NCBI GenBank assembly: GCA_905480235.1
Contig: CAJQPP010000022.1
Span: 1-41,435, forward strand
Direction: 5' to 3'
Length of the DNA: 41,435 bases
Origin: an uncultured Pirellulaceae bacterium
Lineage (GTDB): Bacteria > Planctomycetota > Planctomycetia > Pirellulales > Pirellulaceae
This document shows positions 16,398-25,979 of this stretch, piece after piece (within the stretch, counting starts at the first letter, position 1; every line of letters starts with the position of its first letter). Made by a program: the position numbers and the translations under genes. The notes below the pieces were generated by a model that had not been told where the DNA came from, did not search any database, and saw nothing but the letters and a program-made list of their open reading frames with translations.

Positions 16398-18896
16398 CTA
16401 CTTTTGTGACGGCATGGGCAAATCCGCAGTGGGCGGAAGACCCACGGGACGGGGAGCCGGGGTAGGGATGATTTCACCAGCTTGAATGGGGGCGGAATAG
16501 CCTAAAGAAGTTGAGACTTCCTGATGACTTAATAATTCGCCGGTGGCCCGTTTTAGCTCCACTTCCGATCGTTTGAATTCCAACAAAGATTGCGAGTAGG
16601 TGAGTTCTGCATTGGACAGTCTTTGCTGGGCATCCAGCAGTTGATCCAATAACGTTGTTGGGTTTTGGCCGTCCGAGAAATCACCTTCGACTAAGGCGAA
16701 GGAATTCCAGCGAGCTTCATTTTGCGAAAGATCAGTTCGAGCTGCCGTAATCGCCTCTGCAGCTGAGATTACCGTTTGATAGGCTGAATCCACCTCTCTC
16801 CAGGCAATCTGCGCCTCGGCCACCACGTTGTTAACGGTTTGGTCAATTTCGTGACGCACCTGCTCAAGAAAGTACTGCTGCCGTTTATTGACACTGCGAG
16901 CCGCCCGTCGGTAATAAGGCGTGTTGAATTCGAATCCCACACCATAACCGGGGGTCGAGCCAGTAAATTGATCGCCCCACGCGCCGAGAATGTCCGAGTC
17001 TCCTTGCAGGGCGGAGACATAGGTATTGAATATTAAGTTCAGTTCCGGCATCAATTCATGTTGGCTTACCCGCTTCTGAACTGCAGCAATCTTCCCGCGT
17101 TGAATGGCTCTTTTGATTTCCGGTCGCAATTGAATTGCCTGTTCGATGACAACGCCCAGGTCTCGGTTGGGTTCAATTAAGCTGGGGGCTTCGTCTGGCA
17201 AAAGCTCGGGCGCGACGGCCTGAAAGTTCTCGACGCTGCCAATCAATCTTCGAATGTTGGTTTCGGCATTTTTGATGTCGCGTCTTGCATTTGCCAGTTC
17301 GGTGCGACGCAATTGGACGGCCGAACGAGCCCGGGCAATTTGGCTGGGCAAGGAGTCGAGACCGCTTCGGGCTTCCAGTTTTTGTAAAACGATTTCACCG
17401 CGCATGACATTGTTTTCTTTTTGCAACAGCAAAGCGCGATGGAAATACAATGTCCAATAAGCTTCTACGATCTGGGTCAATTCATCCTGTAACTGACTGG
17501 CGAATTCGTCCCATGATGCCGTGCTGTCCAATTGGGCAATCAAGATTTGGTGGCGATTGTAAGCGGTCCCGCGCCCCTTCATTAAAGGTTGAGCGAAATT
17601 TAACGACAACGTCGCTGTGCCTTGGTCTTGTGGTTGGAAGAAACTGCTGTTGCTATTTTGAAACCCAAATTGTTGGCGAGCTTCAACCGAGGCACCACTT
17701 TGCATCTTGCGTCGAACACCCATATCACCTGACCAAAGGTGGTCTTTAAGGAAACTGGAGGAATTACCTGTGGTCAATGTGTTGCCGACGGGGTCAAAAC
17801 GATCATCGAATTGCGACAAGACAAAAATTTCGGGATCAAATTTGCCGCAAGCTTCTCCCACGGCGGTTTGACGGATCAAAGGACTTTTGCTGATAGCCAA
17901 GATCATCGGAGAATTGTGTAACGCGTGGTGCAAAAGGACATTTGGATTGATCAGTTGAATGTCTCTGCGGTCAAGCGGTTCAATGACCTTCTCGTGCCAC
18001 CACATCGAATTAGGATCGCGATCCTGGGGTGATTCGGTGACCAGTTTAATATTCAGGGCCGGCGGTGGGCTTGCTTGAGGTGGGGCTGCGATCGATTCGG
18101 TGGCCGCCTGGGGGACGAACGTGGACGTGACCGGCGGTCCAGTGCGTGGGGCCTCGAGGGGACTTTCCTCTAACACCGGATCCATGGGAGGTAATGGTTG
18201 GATGGATTGGGTCGATGGTTGAGCGGGTGGGGATGTTCGCTCGTTCTCATTGGGGACGATATCGCTTGCCTGTGGCTCGTCCGCCTCCACGCCAACGAGG
18301 TTGAGGTTTTGGGGCGGGTCAGGCACTGGGACTTCCCATTCCGGCCCAATCTCTGGCAACGATTTGATAGTGCGTTTTGTTCGGTTGTCGGTAGAGGTGG
18401 GTGTGCGATCTTCTGTTTTCGCCGGCCTTGGTGATGCTTCGTCCTGATTCTCGACCGGTGCCGCTGGCGTGGGTTCGATGTTGGGTAATGATCGAATATT
18501 TCGCGAAGCGGTTCTCATGGCGGGCGGAGGAGAATTTATATCATTGGGAACGTCATCTGGCGGTGTCTGTTCCGCTTGGTCGGTGGATTTCGTTGCCTCA
18601 GCTGGGGAAATGGACACCCGCTGTGGTGATCTTGGTTCAGTGTTTTCTGCCTTGAATTCCTGCTTCGAAACCGGGTTCGAAACCGGGTTCGTAGATTGCT
18701 TTGTGTGGAATTCAACCGTCTTTTTGAGGCTTGTCATCGCCTGTTCGGCGACGGTAACCGGAGCCCGAAGTTGGATGGGGGGCGGTTGTGTGGTTGGCGA
18801 GGAATCTTGCTGCGTAGACGCTAACGAAGGAATAGCGCAAAGGGCGGCAGTTGCCAACCAAGAAAGTCGAATTCCCTCATACACCAACTTCAACAT
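16398..18896 (-). CDS. TolC-family outer-membrane efflux protein with long proline-rich N-terminal extension
   Basis: The product has 832 residues against about 450-500 for a usual TolC protein. After a signal peptide (about 1-27, ending PSLAS) comes a low-complexity region of about 265 residues rich in Pro, Thr, Ser and Glu. It contains three related short motifs: IRSLPNIEP (134-142), IKSLPEIGP (177-185) and IQPLPPMDP (232-240). The TolC domain begins near residue 310 (LINPNVLLHHALHNSP). It shows the two outer-membrane-efflux repeats with long helices, such as SLNFAQPLMKGRGTAYNRHQ and ARTDLSQNEARWNSFALVEG. A tandem 12-bp DNA duplication near 18665-18688 encodes NPVSNPVS. It is the first gene of the export module and is divergent from the hybrid kinase gene. 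The extension could reach through peptidoglycan or bind a partner. Confidence 0.88.
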   Translation of the reverse strand: MLKLVYEGIRLSWLATAALCAIPSLASTQQDSSPTTQPPPIQLRAPVTVAEQAMTSLKKTVEFHTKQSTNPVSNPVSKQEFKAENTEPRSPQRVSISPAEATKSTDQAEQTPPDDVPNDINSPPPAMRTASRNIRSLPNIEPTPAAPVENQDEASPRPAKTEDRTPTSTDNRTKRTIKSLPEIGPEWEVPVPDPPQNLNLVGVEADEPQASDIVPNENERTSPPAQPSTQSIQPLPPMDPVLEESPLEAPRTGPPVTSTFVPQAATESIAAPPQASPPPALNIKLVTESPQDRDPNSMWWHEKVIEPLDRRDIQLINPNVLLHHALHNSPMILAISKSPLIRQTAVGEACGKFDPEIFVLSQFDDRFDPVGNTLTTGNSSSFLKDHLWSGDMGVRRKMQSGASVEARQQFGFQNSNSSFFQPQDQGTATLSLNFAQPLMKGRGTAYNRHQILIAQLDSTASWDEFASQLQDELTQIVEAYWTLYFHRALLLQKENNVMRGEIVLQKLEARSGLDSLPSQIARARSAVQLRRTELANARRDIKNAETNIRRLIGSVENFQAVAPELLPDEAPSLIEPNRDLGVVIEQAIQLRPEIKRAIQRGKIAAVQKRVSQHELMPELNLIFNTYVSALQGDSDILGAWGDQFTGSTPGYGVGFEFNTPYYRRAARSVNKRQQYFLEQVRHEIDQTVNNVVAEAQIAWREVDSAYQTVISAAEAITAARTDLSQNEARWNSFALVEGDFSDGQNPTTLLDQLLDAQQRLSNAELTYSQSLLEFKRSEVELKRATGELLSHQEVSTSLGYSAPIQAGEIIPTPAPRPVGLPPTADLPMPSQK

Positions 18897-19469
18897 TTCG
18901 AAACTGCGTTTTCTAACGATAAAGAAAGTAACCGGTTAAACCATCTGTTCCTTTTTTTCGATCCATGACACCTCGGTCGGTTATCCGGATTACAAGATCC
19001 CGCGGTTTTCGAGGAAAGACTGCAGGCACATTCGAAATATTCGGCACAGTTTAACACGACAGCTTTTGATGCTATCGCCGATTAACACCGGAATCCAAGG
19101 ATTGAGCGGCGACGCAGCGTAACCGTTGACTGGGTTATTCAGGCCAATTCGAGAGCCGGGTTAAGTGGATCCCAAGCACACGCCAATACTTGGAGCCGAT
19201 ATTTGGCGACTGGTTGGTATGTAACGATTAATCCAACTTTGCGCCGAATTGGAAGACTTTGGACACCTTTTCGGTCAAATCTTATCTTCATTGTTTCTTA
19301 GAGTTCAACGAGCGTTTAATTGCAGCCTATGTTTTTAGACAGCTTGTTAACCATAAGTAAATTCCTGTTTTCGACGCTCCCGCCAATCCCAGTCATGCCT
19401 TAAAGCAATCCTTTAATGTTTGATTAATTCATCACTGTGAATCGTTAGTACCCTCCCTCCTAAAAATCA
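18897..19469 (+). other. Long divergent intergenic region between the export module and the phosphorelay genes
   Basis: These 573 nt separate the divergently transcribed TolC-like and hybrid-kinase genes and contain no plausible gene. The only marked feature is a perfect 10-bp palindrome, TAACCGGTTA (18929-18938), 33 nt before the TolC-like ATG. No Shine-Dalgarno sequence precedes either start: the kinase start is preceded by a pyrimidine-rich CCCTCCCTCC stretch. No convincing -35/-10 pair was found by eye. Confidence 0.5.
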
Positions 19470-22292
19470 ATGTTTCGAAACCTGATTTCAACTCGATTTC
19501 GCGTCACGATGGGAATCGTCATTATCGTGATGTCGTTAATTATGACGGCACTGGTTTTCATTCCAGACGCAAATAAAGCCGCCATGCGGGGACAAAAGAG
19601 TTTTTCCACCGCCGTTGCGGTATCGGCCTCCCGCCTCCTCAAAGAAGAGCGGCAAGCGGAATTGCAACGTATATCGAAGCAACTTGTCCTTGAAAATGTT
19701 GATCTAACTTCCCTTGGTTTTCGTGACAAGTCGGGCGATTTAATCGTCGCGTCGCCGGGGCATGTCTCCGGTTGGACTACGGGCACCAATTATAAAACCA
19801 GTGGTCAAATCCGCATTCCGGTTAAATTTGATGGTGAGCAAGTCGGCACGGCGGAATTGAAATTTCAACCACTTTTCCGGCAGGGATTTTCACGTTGGTT
19901 TTTGCAGCCTTGGGTTTTATTTGCTGGATTTGTTGGGTCCAGTGTTTTTATAACGATTGCTTTTTATCTTTCGGTGATGATGCGGCAATTGGATCGCAAG
20001 AGCTCCATGCCCAAGCGGGTTCGTGACGCCTTGGATAACTTGACCGGTGGATTACTTTTATTAAATCATTTGGGGCGAATCGTTCTCGCGAATCGATCCT
20101 TTTTGCAAATTGTCGATATGCCAATCGCCAAGGTGCTCGGCACGCGGCCTTCCGAATTGCATTGGTACGATGAAGAAAACAATCCCTGCACCGATTATCC
20201 CTGGGAAATAACCTTCGAGACCGGTAAGACGGTCGTCAATAAGATTTTGCGGTTAAAGCTAGACGGATGTGAACCTGCTGCGTTCAAGGTGAATTGCAAA
20301 GCGATCGGCAGCTGCGAACAACCCGAAGGTGTAATGGTCTGCTTTGAAAACGTGACTCAATTGGATAAGGCTAAAATCGAAGTCCAAAAATCACGTGACG
20401 CAGCGGATGCGGCCAATCGTGCCAAGAGTGAGTTTTTGGCGAACATGAGCCATGAAATTCGAACGCCGATGAACGCGATCCTCGGGTTTACGGATTTGCT
20501 TCAACGCGGCATCGCTAAAACCGAAGAAGAACAAAACGAATACCTTTCGAGAATCCAATCTAGTGGGCGTCATTTACTCGATCTTATCAATGACATTCTC
20601 GATTTGTCGAAAATCGAAGCTGGCAAAATGGAAATGGAAACCAGCGAATGTTACACATTCGAGCTGTTTAACGACATCATTAATGACCTGCAAGTTAGGG
20701 CTCGGCAAAAAAATATCAGTCTCACATTCGAGAGCCACGAACCACTTCCGGAAATATTGCATACGGATCCGGTTCGTTTGCGACAGGTGCTCACCAATTT
20801 GATTGGGAATGCGATCCGCTTCACCAGTTCAGGCGGCGTCAAGCTATCTGTCAAATTTGACAAATATGGAGATGGGGAACAAAAACAGAGCCGTTTGTTT
20901 GTCGACGTGATCGACACAGGAATCGGTATGACCGATGAACAAATGCAGCAGATCTTCAATCCTTTTACCCAGGCTGATAACACAGTTACTCGAAGGTTTG
21001 GAGGAACGGGGCTTGGTCTGTCTATTTGCCAACGCATCGTTGAGGCACTGGGCAGCGACATTACAGTTAAAAGTTCCGTCGAAAATGGCAGTGTTTTTTC
21101 TTTCGCGATTGATGTCGGCGACTTGAGCGGCGTGAAAATGATTGGGCAAGATGAGTACGCCAGTAAGGTGCGGACAGAACCCAAGCCAGCTTTTACCGAC
21201 TATGAATTGCCGCCCTGCAAAATTCTTGTTGTCGACGACGGAGAAGCAAATCGCCAACTTGTCCGTTTATTCTTGGTGCGTGCCGGCTGTGAAATTTTGG
21301 AAGCCAAGAATGGCCAAGAGGCCATCGACACGGTATTAGACACACGAGTTGATTTGGTACTGATGGATATGCAAATGCCTATTCTGGATGGTTACCAAGC
21401 GACCAGTAAACTCAGGCACCTTGGTTTTAAAAAACCTATTCTGGCGTTGACCGCCAATGCCATGCAGGGCGATGAGCAGAAATGTCTGGACGTTGGTTGT
21501 TCCGCGTTCCTGTCAAAGCCAATCGATATGGACAAACTTTTTGAAGCGGTGGTTAAATCGCTGGCCGTGAGTAAGCCCGTTCTCCAGGTCGAAACGCAAG
21601 ATCAAAAAGAGAGCCATGCGGATCCATCGAAATCGAAACCCATCGTTAGAAATGAGACGTTTGGTTTCCAAGAAGTCCTCAAGGTGGGTATGGGCGCCCT
21701 TTCGATATCACATGAACCGGAGGATTGCGATGGCTTACGAGAAATTTGTGATGAGCTTTACGAAGCAGCAGTGGTTTTTGGGCGGAAGAAAACAGCGAAT
21801 GAGTTGTTGTTGTTGATAGAAAGTTTGAAACAAAAAGACGTTTCCATAATTGACGAGCAATTGGCTCGTATTCAAAACACTGCGTTTGATGAATCAGGCC
21901 GTCTTTGGCAAACACTTAAAGGTGACGACGAAGAGGTTGTGACAGAACACGCACCTCAACCCGAGCAAGAGCGCATTCATTCTGAGCTGCCAATGGATGA
22001 GCCCGAAATTCGAAAAATTGTTGTTGATTTTGTCGACACCCTGAAAAATAAAATTGTTCGGATGCACTGTGGCTTTGCCAACAACCAGTACGATGAACTT
22101 GCGGAGTTGGCACACTGGTTAAAGGGATCGGCTGGTACGGTTGGTTTCCCGCAGTTTTTTGAAGCATCCTGTGATCTCGAAGCAGCAGCCAAAAAACGGC
22201 AATCCGGCGCGATTCGTGAGAGCATTACTGAAATCGATCGACTTCATAAGCTGATTGATATTCCCCGGATTCAGATGACGCCGGGGTGTTAA
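19470..22292 (+). CDS. Hybrid sensor histidine kinase (PAS-HisKA-HATPase-REC-HPt)
   Basis: The product has 940 residues. Membrane segments at about 12-32 and 148-170 enclose an extracytoplasmic sensor domain of about 115 residues. A PAS-like domain follows at about 184-300. The HisKA H-box [17 protein letters not shown] carries phosphorylatable H328. The ATPase domain shows the N-box [18 protein letters not shown] and [10 protein letters not shown] receiver domain begins at KILVVDD and has phospho-acceptor D633 ([12 protein letters not shown]). The C-terminus is an HPt domain with [13 protein letters not shown] and H882. The domain order allows a full His-Asp-His relay in one protein. The response regulator gene begins 3 nt after the stop and is the likely final acceptor. 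The divergent export module may be a target or a source of its signal, by position only. Confidence 0.93.
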   Translation: MFRNLISTRFRVTMGIVIIVMSLIMTALVFIPDANKAAMRGQKSFSTAVAVSASRLLKEERQAELQRISKQLVLENVDLTSLGFRDKSGDLIVASPGHVSGWTTGTNYKTSGQIRIPVKFDGEQVGTAELKFQPLFRQGFSRWFLQPWVLFAGFVGSSVFITIAFYLSVMMRQLDRKSSMPKRVRDALDNLTGGLLLLNHLGRIVLANRSFLQIVDMPIAKVLGTRPSELHWYDEENNPCTDYPWEITFETGKTVVNKILRLKLDGCEPAAFKVNCKAIGSCEQPEGVMVCFENVTQLDKAKIEVQKSRDAADAANRAKSEFLANMSHEIRTPMNAILGFTDLLQRGIAKTEEEQNEYLSRIQSSGRHLLDLINDILDLSKIEAGKMEMETSECYTFELFNDIINDLQVRARQKNISLTFESHEPLPEILHTDPVRLRQVLTNLIGNAIRFTSSGGVKLSVKFDKYGDGEQKQSRLFVDVIDTGIGMTDEQMQQIFNPFTQADNTVTRRFGGTGLGLSICQRIVEALGSDITVKSSVENGSVFSFAIDVGDLSGVKMIGQDEYASKVRTEPKPAFTDYELPPCKILVVDDGEANRQLVRLFLVRAGCEILEAKNGQEAIDTVLDTRVDLVLMDMQMPILDGYQATSKLRHLGFKKPILALTANAMQGDEQKCLDVGCSAFLSKPIDMDKLFEAVVKSLAVSKPVLQVETQDQKESHADPSKSKPIVRNETFGFQEVLKVGMGALSISHEPEDCDGLREICDELYEAAVVFGRKKTANELLLLIESLKQKDVSIIDEQLARIQNTAFDESGRLWQTLKGDDEEVVTEHAPQPEQERIHSELPMDEPEIRKIVVDFVDTLKNKIVRMHCGFANNQYDELAELAHWLKGSAGTVGFPQFFEASCDLEAAAKKRQSGAIRESITEIDRLHKLIDIPRIQMTPGC

Positions 22293-22295
22293 GCA

Positions 22296-23507
22296 ATGGC
22301 TATTCAAAATTCATGTGTGAATCCAAATTACACGGCTGAGTGTATCACCGGTCCTGCGGCCAATGCTCGACCCATCAAGCTGGATGAAAGCATTGAAAAA
22401 GTAAAATCATCCAAGATTATGATTATCGATGACGAACCGTTGTTGGTTCGTATTGTTCAGCAATTCTTGAAGTCATCCGGGTATTCCGATTTCGTTCCTG
22501 TAACGAATTCTCAAAATGCCATGCAAATGATCAATTCCGAGCAGCCGGATCTTGTTTTGCTCGACATTATGATGCCTGGAGTTTCGGGCTTGGAAATTTT
22601 GCAGACGCGACAAAAAATCGAATCGGTTCAATTCATTCCTTTTATCATTTTGACGGCGAGTGACGACGCGGAAACGAAGCTAACGGCATTAGAGTTAGGA
22701 GCGACAGATATACTTCGCAAACCACTCGATCCCATTGATTTATGTCTGCGAGTTCGAAATGCGTTGCTGGTGAAAGCGCATCAAGATCACCTGCAGGTGT
22801 ACGCGGAAGAATTGGCTCGCAAGGTTAACGATCGAACCGCTGAACTGGAGTCATCGCGAGAGCAAATTATTCATGGCTTGGCTAAAGCCGCAGAATTTCG
22901 AGATAACGACACTGGGAAACACGTTGTGCGAGTCGGCAAGTACTGTTCAATCATTGCCCAAGAGTTAGGTTTCCCGGCAGAATATTGCCATCGGATTGAG
23001 CTGGCCGCCCAGTTGCACGATGTCGGTAAGATCGGTGTACCGGATTCCATCTTGCTGAATCCAGGAAAGCTCTCCGCCGAGGCCTTTGAAAAGATGCAAT
23101 TGCATTGCAATCTTGGCTGTTCGATCATTGAGCCGCTGGCCGAACATGAATTAGAATTGATAACGCGGCGTTCCAACGAGGCCAACTCAAATGATCAAAA
23201 AGAGCCTGCAACCTTGTTGATCATGGCGGCAAATATTGCCAAGACCCATCACGAAAACTGGGATGGAAAGGGTTATCCAAAGGGTTTGATTGGTGATCGG
23301 ATTCCCATCGAAGGGCGTATTACTGCCGTAGCGGATGTTTATGACGCACTTTCTAGCGAACGCCCTTACAAAGCCGCTTTTCCAATTGAAAAGTCTCTAG
23401 GAATCATGAAGGAAGAAATCGGACGTCGTTTCGATCCTGTCATTGTGGACGCATTCCTAAAGAGAATTGTCGATATCGAAAAGACCCGTATTCAGTTTTC
23501 TGATTGA
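22296..23507 (+). CDS. REC-HD-GYP response regulator (predicted cyclic-di-GMP phosphodiesterase)
   Basis: The product has 403 residues. A receiver domain covers about 38-155, with the acid pair D45/D46, phospho-acceptor D90 (LVLLDIMMPG) and the conserved lysine in ILRKPLD. A coiled-coil linker (about 160-185) leads to an HD-GYP domain: the HD dyad H241/D242 lies in AQLHDVGKIGVPD, HHENWDGKGYPKG carries the GYP at 326-328, and TAVADVYDALSS follows. All key residues are present, so cyclic-di-GMP hydrolysis is likely. It starts 3 nt after the hybrid kinase stop, with GGGGTG upstream of the ATG, so the pair is one operon. An insertion between the HD and GYP parts (around NEANSNDQKEPAT) is unremarkable. 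Confidence 0.93.
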   Translation: MAIQNSCVNPNYTAECITGPAANARPIKLDESIEKVKSSKIMIIDDEPLLVRIVQQFLKSSGYSDFVPVTNSQNAMQMINSEQPDLVLLDIMMPGVSGLEILQTRQKIESVQFIPFIILTASDDAETKLTALELGATDILRKPLDPIDLCLRVRNALLVKAHQDHLQVYAEELARKVNDRTAELESSREQIIHGLAKAAEFRDNDTGKHVVRVGKYCSIIAQELGFPAEYCHRIELAAQLHDVGKIGVPDSILLNPGKLSAEAFEKMQLHCNLGCSIIEPLAEHELELITRRSNEANSNDQKEPATLLIMAANIAKTHHENWDGKGYPKGLIGDRIPIEGRITAVADVYDALSSERPYKAAFPIEKSLGIMKEEIGRRFDPVIVDAFLKRIVDIEKTRIQFSD

Positions 23508-23530
23508 ACCGCCGTTGGCTGGTTCGTCGC

Positions 23531-23560
23531 ATGGTTTTGCGAAAACCGTTTCAATATTTC
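23531..23560 (+). terminator. Possible terminator between convergent genes
   Basis: ATGGTTTT and AAAACCGT form an 8-bp stem with one G-U pair and a 3-nt loop in the 61-nt gap between the HD-GYP gene and the convergent zinc-ribbon gene. A partly T-rich stretch follows on the plus strand. The stem is A/T-rich, so support is modest. Confidence 0.4.
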
Positions 23561-23568
23561 CCCGCCAT

Positions 23569-24240
23569 CTACTGAGATAGACTCTTTGGGATTTTGAAAT
23601 CATTCAATCGCTGAGTCGGTGGTAAGTCCTTGTTGATATCTTGCTCCGGCCCAAAGGTCTCAATTTCAGGCTTGGCCTGCATTTTTGGCGGCACGATCAA
23701 AGGAATAACTTTGCTGACCGGTTCGGCCAATTGCAGTGGGTCCTGTTGGAAGCCCCACCAGAGAATTAGCTGGGCGATGGGAAGTGCAAGGATTCCACCA
23801 AAAATGATCTTGATTATTTCGGAGCCGGTAGCCGGTTCATAGCTCTTACGTTTCTTAGACCGGCGACGTTTGGATTTGCCAAATACCTTTTTTTCACTCA
23901 GCTCCCGTTTTTTCACGGTCGGTCGATTACCCTGACGGCGTGTTGCGGTTTTCAACGGTTTGGGAATTACGAAATTGCCTTCGTCAAAGGCGCGGGTCGC
24001 TCCTCGATTATCCGTTTCTATGATTACTGGATCTGTGGTATCGGGGGAAGATTTCGCGGTCTTGAAAGCTGCAGAGGAACCCGCCGTAGCGAGTATTTCT
24101 TCCACGGTGATTTCGCCGGCACAATGTGGGCAAGCTAAAGACCCATCCGCCTCGAGACCTTTCGGTATTTGGAAAGTTTGCTCGCACTTGGGACAAGAAA
24201 CAGGATCTTGCGAATTCGGAATATCAGTGGAAGGGTTCAT
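23569..24240 (-). CDS. Zinc-ribbon single-pass membrane protein of unknown function
   Basis: The product has 223 residues. An N-terminal zinc ribbon has two CxxC pairs (CPKC, C16/C19; CPHC, C37/C40), of the kind often found at the start of planctomycete proteins of unknown function. A polar linker follows. A strongly basic segment lies at about 99-132 (GKSKRRRSKKRKSYEP) directly before one membrane segment at 143-163 (IIFGGILALPIAQLILWWGF). The positive charge before the segment predicts the N-terminus in the cytoplasm. About 60 proline-rich residues remain outside. The basic cytoplasmic stretch could touch nucleic acid or lipid. The gene converges with the HD-GYP gene and has no obvious operon partner. 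Confidence 0.75.
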   Translation of the reverse strand: MNPSTDIPNSQDPVSCPKCEQTFQIPKGLEADGSLACPHCAGEITVEEILATAGSSAAFKTAKSSPDTTDPVIIETDNRGATRAFDEGNFVIPKPLKTATRRQGNRPTVKKRELSEKKVFGKSKRRRSKKRKSYEPATGSEIIKIIFGGILALPIAQLILWWGFQQDPLQLAEPVSKVIPLIVPPKMQAKPEIETFGPEQDINKDLPPTQRLNDFKIPKSLSQ

Positions 24241-24332
24241 GGCTCATCTAATGGAGGGTGGCAGTCAGTCACTCAATTATAGCAACGGATCGCCCTTTCC
24301 GCCTGCCGTTTCTTCGGCAGCTGGCCCATGAA

Positions 24333-25853
24333 TTAATTGATCGGAGAATAGACGGCTTGGGTCTTATGGGTCAGATGTTCAATTAGCGGGGAATGATCAA
24401 TCGAGCTGCCGGTGACCTCTTTCATTAGATTATCCGAACGAAGTTGGTTTCCACGTCGGTAAACGTTGCTTTGTAACCAATTCAGTAAGTCGGTAAATCT
24501 GCCCTCTGCAAAATGCGTTTCTTGGCAACCTAGTTCCGAATTCGCAGTTTGAAAGAGCATACTTGCGAAGATATTTCCCAGAGAATACGTGGGGAAATAA
24601 CCCACCAACCCGGCACTCCAGTGAATGTCCTGTAGCACTCCGTCGCGGTCATCTTGGGGAGTAATATCCAGATAGTCGCTGTACTTTTGATTCCAGGCCG
24701 TCGGTAAATCATCAACGGATAGCTCCTGTTGCAGTAGTGCCTGTTCCAGTTCAAAGCGGATGATGATGTGCAGGTTATAGGTGATCTCATCGGCCTCGAC
24801 ACGGATCAGGGAAGGGCGGAGGCGATTCACAGACCAGTACATATCCACGGCGCTCATGTTCTCGAAGCAACCGGGGAAATGCTTTTGAGCGATCGGTAAA
24901 AAATGACTCCAAAAACCTTGGCTGCGACCGACCAAATTTTCCCAAAGCCTCGATTGTGATTCATGGATCCCCAGGCTGCAGTAACTTCCTGGTGGCAAGC
25001 CGTACATGTCGGCCCGCAAGCCTTGTTCGTACAACCCATGCCCAGCCTCGTGTAGGCAACCAAAAAATGCGGAGCTGAAATTGCCTTCATCGTACCGTGT
25101 GGTGATGCGGCAATCATTCGGTCCCATCTCGGAACAAAATGGGTGCGCTGCGGTATCCAGACGACCGCGTTGGTAATCAAATCCTATCGAGGATGTTGCG
25201 AGCTCCGCAAAAGCTTTTTGTTGCCGAGCCGGGAAATTGCTGGCCGCCAGTGCCGCGGCATTTCCCCGAGGCTGGTTTTCTTTAGCGACTGCGATTAAGG
25301 GCACTAGGCCGTCCCGCAATTGCTCCAATGCTTGACGAACGCTGGCTGTCTTGGCACCCGGCTCGTAATCGTCTAACAGGGCATCATACAGGCAGTCAGA
25401 GTTGTAAGTTGCTTGAGCTTCTTCACGTTTCAATTGAAAGATTTCTTTGAGCGTTGGGGCAAACGAGGCGTAATCGTTTTCCTGTCTCGCCTTAATCCAA
25501 ATTTGTTGACCACGCGAATGCAGCATGGCCTGGTGCTGCACCAGATCCAAGGGCAGTTTTCGCTTTTTTTCGTATTGGTGAAAGAGTTCTCGAATGGTGG
25601 ACCCGGTATCCGAGTCTGGCTCGGTTGCCAAATCGCTGGTCTGGAGCAATTGCAGCCACTCGCCGATGCGCGGATCCGTTTCCCGTTGGTGTATTTCGCC
25701 AGCCAACCATTTCGCTTGTTCGCTGCGGTACGCGGCTCCCGTTGGCGGCATCATGGTTTGTTGATCCCATTCCAATAACTCATTGATCGAACCAAGCATC
25801 TTGGTTTTGCGCACGTGTTGAGTCAGTTGGTCGAAAGCTTCTTGATGGTCCAT
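24333..25853 (-). CDS. M32-family metallocarboxypeptidase (carboxypeptidase Taq type)
   Basis: The product has 506 residues, the usual M32 length. The zinc site is FGCLHEAGHGLYEQGL, with H268, E269 and H272. The M32-specific block GIHESQSRLWENLVGRS follows about 30 residues later and carries the third ligand. RPSLIRVEADEITYNLHIIIRFELE and the N-terminal LLEWDQQTMMPP are also typical of the family. It removes C-terminal residues from peptides in the cytoplasm; no signal peptide is seen. It lies downstream of the DUF1501 gene by 126 nt on the same strand, and a 6-bp CTGCCG/CGGCAG hairpin without a T tract follows its stop (24303-24320). Confidence 0.92.
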   Translation of the reverse strand: MDHQEAFDQLTQHVRKTKMLGSINELLEWDQQTMMPPTGAAYRSEQAKWLAGEIHQRETDPRIGEWLQLLQTSDLATEPDSDTGSTIRELFHQYEKKRKLPLDLVQHQAMLHSRGQQIWIKARQENDYASFAPTLKEIFQLKREEAQATYNSDCLYDALLDDYEPGAKTASVRQALEQLRDGLVPLIAVAKENQPRGNAAALAASNFPARQQKAFAELATSSIGFDYQRGRLDTAAHPFCSEMGPNDCRITTRYDEGNFSSAFFGCLHEAGHGLYEQGLRADMYGLPPGSYCSLGIHESQSRLWENLVGRSQGFWSHFLPIAQKHFPGCFENMSAVDMYWSVNRLRPSLIRVEADEITYNLHIIIRFELEQALLQQELSVDDLPTAWNQKYSDYLDITPQDDRDGVLQDIHWSAGLVGYFPTYSLGNIFASMLFQTANSELGCQETHFAEGRFTDLLNWLQSNVYRRGNQLRSDNLMKEVTGSSIDHSPLIEHLTHKTQAVYSPIN

Positions 25854-25979
25854 GACGGTTCCGTAGAAAGTGGAAAATCCCTGAAGGCATTAATTTCAAT
25901 GCGTTGAAGGAAAAACGGAAGGGGGTGTGTTGCCACTTTTATCGCGAGGATTTGGCGGAAATGCCGGATTATCAGCGGA

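Noticed and set aside
18661-18695. Short tandem repeat as a CRISPR or microsatellite element
   Set aside because: Only two copies of a 12-bp unit inside a low-complexity coding region.
11225-18896. Type I secretion or RND efflux operon
   Set aside because: No ABC ATPase or RND permease is present; only adaptors, a channel and an M50 protein.
18469-18939. 156-codon plus-strand frame opposite the TolC-like N-terminus
   Set aside because: Antisense of the proline-rich extension; low-complexity codons keep the frame open by chance.
24303-24320. CTGCCG/CGGCAG hairpin as a terminator of the M32 gene
   Set aside because: The stem is only 6 bp and no T tract follows on the minus strand.
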